From Pseudomonadota bacterium (lineage in GTDB: Bacteria > Pseudomonadota > Gammaproteobacteria > Burkholderiales > Burkholderiaceae_F), in assembly GCA_021823635.1 (NCBI GenBank), contig JAKANT010000140.1:1-5717 (forward strand): 5,717 nucleotides of DNA. The letters run 5' to 3'. The position numbers and the translations under genes were made by a program. Shown here in pieces: positions 5,604 through 5,717 of this stretch. The first letter of the stretch is position 1. Every line of letters starts with the position of its first letter. The notes below the pieces were generated by a model that was given only the letters and a program-made list of their open reading frames with translations, was not told the origin of the DNA and did no database searches.

Positions 5604-5717
5604 ATGAGACAGTCTGCCAAACGCCGGATCGAGCAGGAGTTCCTGCGAGAGCTTGAAGCGGCCGGCCTTGACCCTCCGAAAGAGTTGGTCGACGGCTACA
5701 TGGCGGCCATCGCCACC
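5604..5717 (+). CDS. Possible phage terminase small subunit (N-terminal part, cut by window edge)
   Basis: Only the first 38 codons are inside the window. They read from ATG 5604 and begin MRQSAKRRIEQEFLRELEAA, followed by a segment containing LDPPKELVDGYMAAI. A basic start, a 'FLRELEAAGL' helix, and a short turn before a second helix with a 'LVDGYM' pattern resemble the opening of a group of P27-like small terminase subunits. This is recognition by pattern from memory, not a search. In tailed phages the small subunit binds the packaging site and loads the large terminase. No clear Shine-Dalgarno precedes the ATG, and the frame is open upstream only to the TGA at 5529-5531, with no other usual start codon after it. 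The 111-bp non-coding gap before it breaks the otherwise gapless operon, consistent with the start of a new transcription module. It could equally be an unrelated small phage protein. Confidence 0.45.
   Translation, partial: MRQSAKRRIEQEFLRELEAAGLDPPKELVDGYMAAIAT

Noticed and set aside
5332..5656. Two other + strand open frames (5332-5607 and 5372-5656) as genes
   Set aside because: They read through the G-rich gap and give low-complexity Cys/Arg/Gly-rich products. Their starts lie inside the 5280 gene without good ribosome binding sites.
1..5717. tRNA, rRNA, CRISPR array or insertion sequence
   Set aside because: I found no cloverleaf with conserved tRNA bases, no regularly spaced repeat-spacer series and no transposase. 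The 3805-3901 repeats are palindromic and too few and close for CRISPR.

Overview
The window is GC-rich DNA with codon use typical of a high-GC proteobacterium. A Burkholderia-type or similar beta/gamma host is a guess from style only; no ribosomal or core gene is present to fix the taxon. All genes found lie on the + strand, packed head to tail with 4-8 bp start/stop overlaps. The content is that of an integrated mobile element: a prophage or a phage satellite.

Layout. (1) 2-850: a tyrosine recombinase (integrase) with the full catalytic set R-K-H-R-H-Y, cut at its N-terminus by the window edge. (2) 847-1464: an uncharacterised helical protein coupled to the integrase by a GTGA overlap, with an HTH-like C-terminus. 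(3) 1464-1568: a short intergenic leader that can fold into a branched or pseudoknotted RNA hiding the ribosome binding site of the next gene. (4) 1569-1865: a small basic protein, possibly DNA-binding. (5) 1868-2119 and 2116-4077: a two-gene replication module, a CHC2-type zinc finger protein followed by a TOPRIM plus RecA-like (RepA-type) helicase with a winged-helix C-terminal region. Inside the helicase gene lies a 97-bp palindromic array of six copies of an 11-bp motif. (6) 4070-5492: four small unrecognised genes, one strongly coiled-coil. (7) 5493-5603: a non-coding G-rich stretch with inverted repeats. (8) 5604-end: the start of a gene that may be a phage small terminase subunit, cut by the right window edge.

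Working model (inference): integrase and its partner handle integration or excision, the zinc-finger/TOPRIM-helicase pair starts element replication, and the gene at the right edge begins the packaging module. The distance from integrase to putative terminase is under 5 kb, and no repressor, Cro or lysis gene is visible. That is short for a complete temperate phage and recalls capsid-forming phage-inducible islands or a reduced prophage. The points most worth a second look are the palindromic motif array in the helicase gene, the alternative RNA folds before the 1569 gene, and the G-rich region before the putative terminase.
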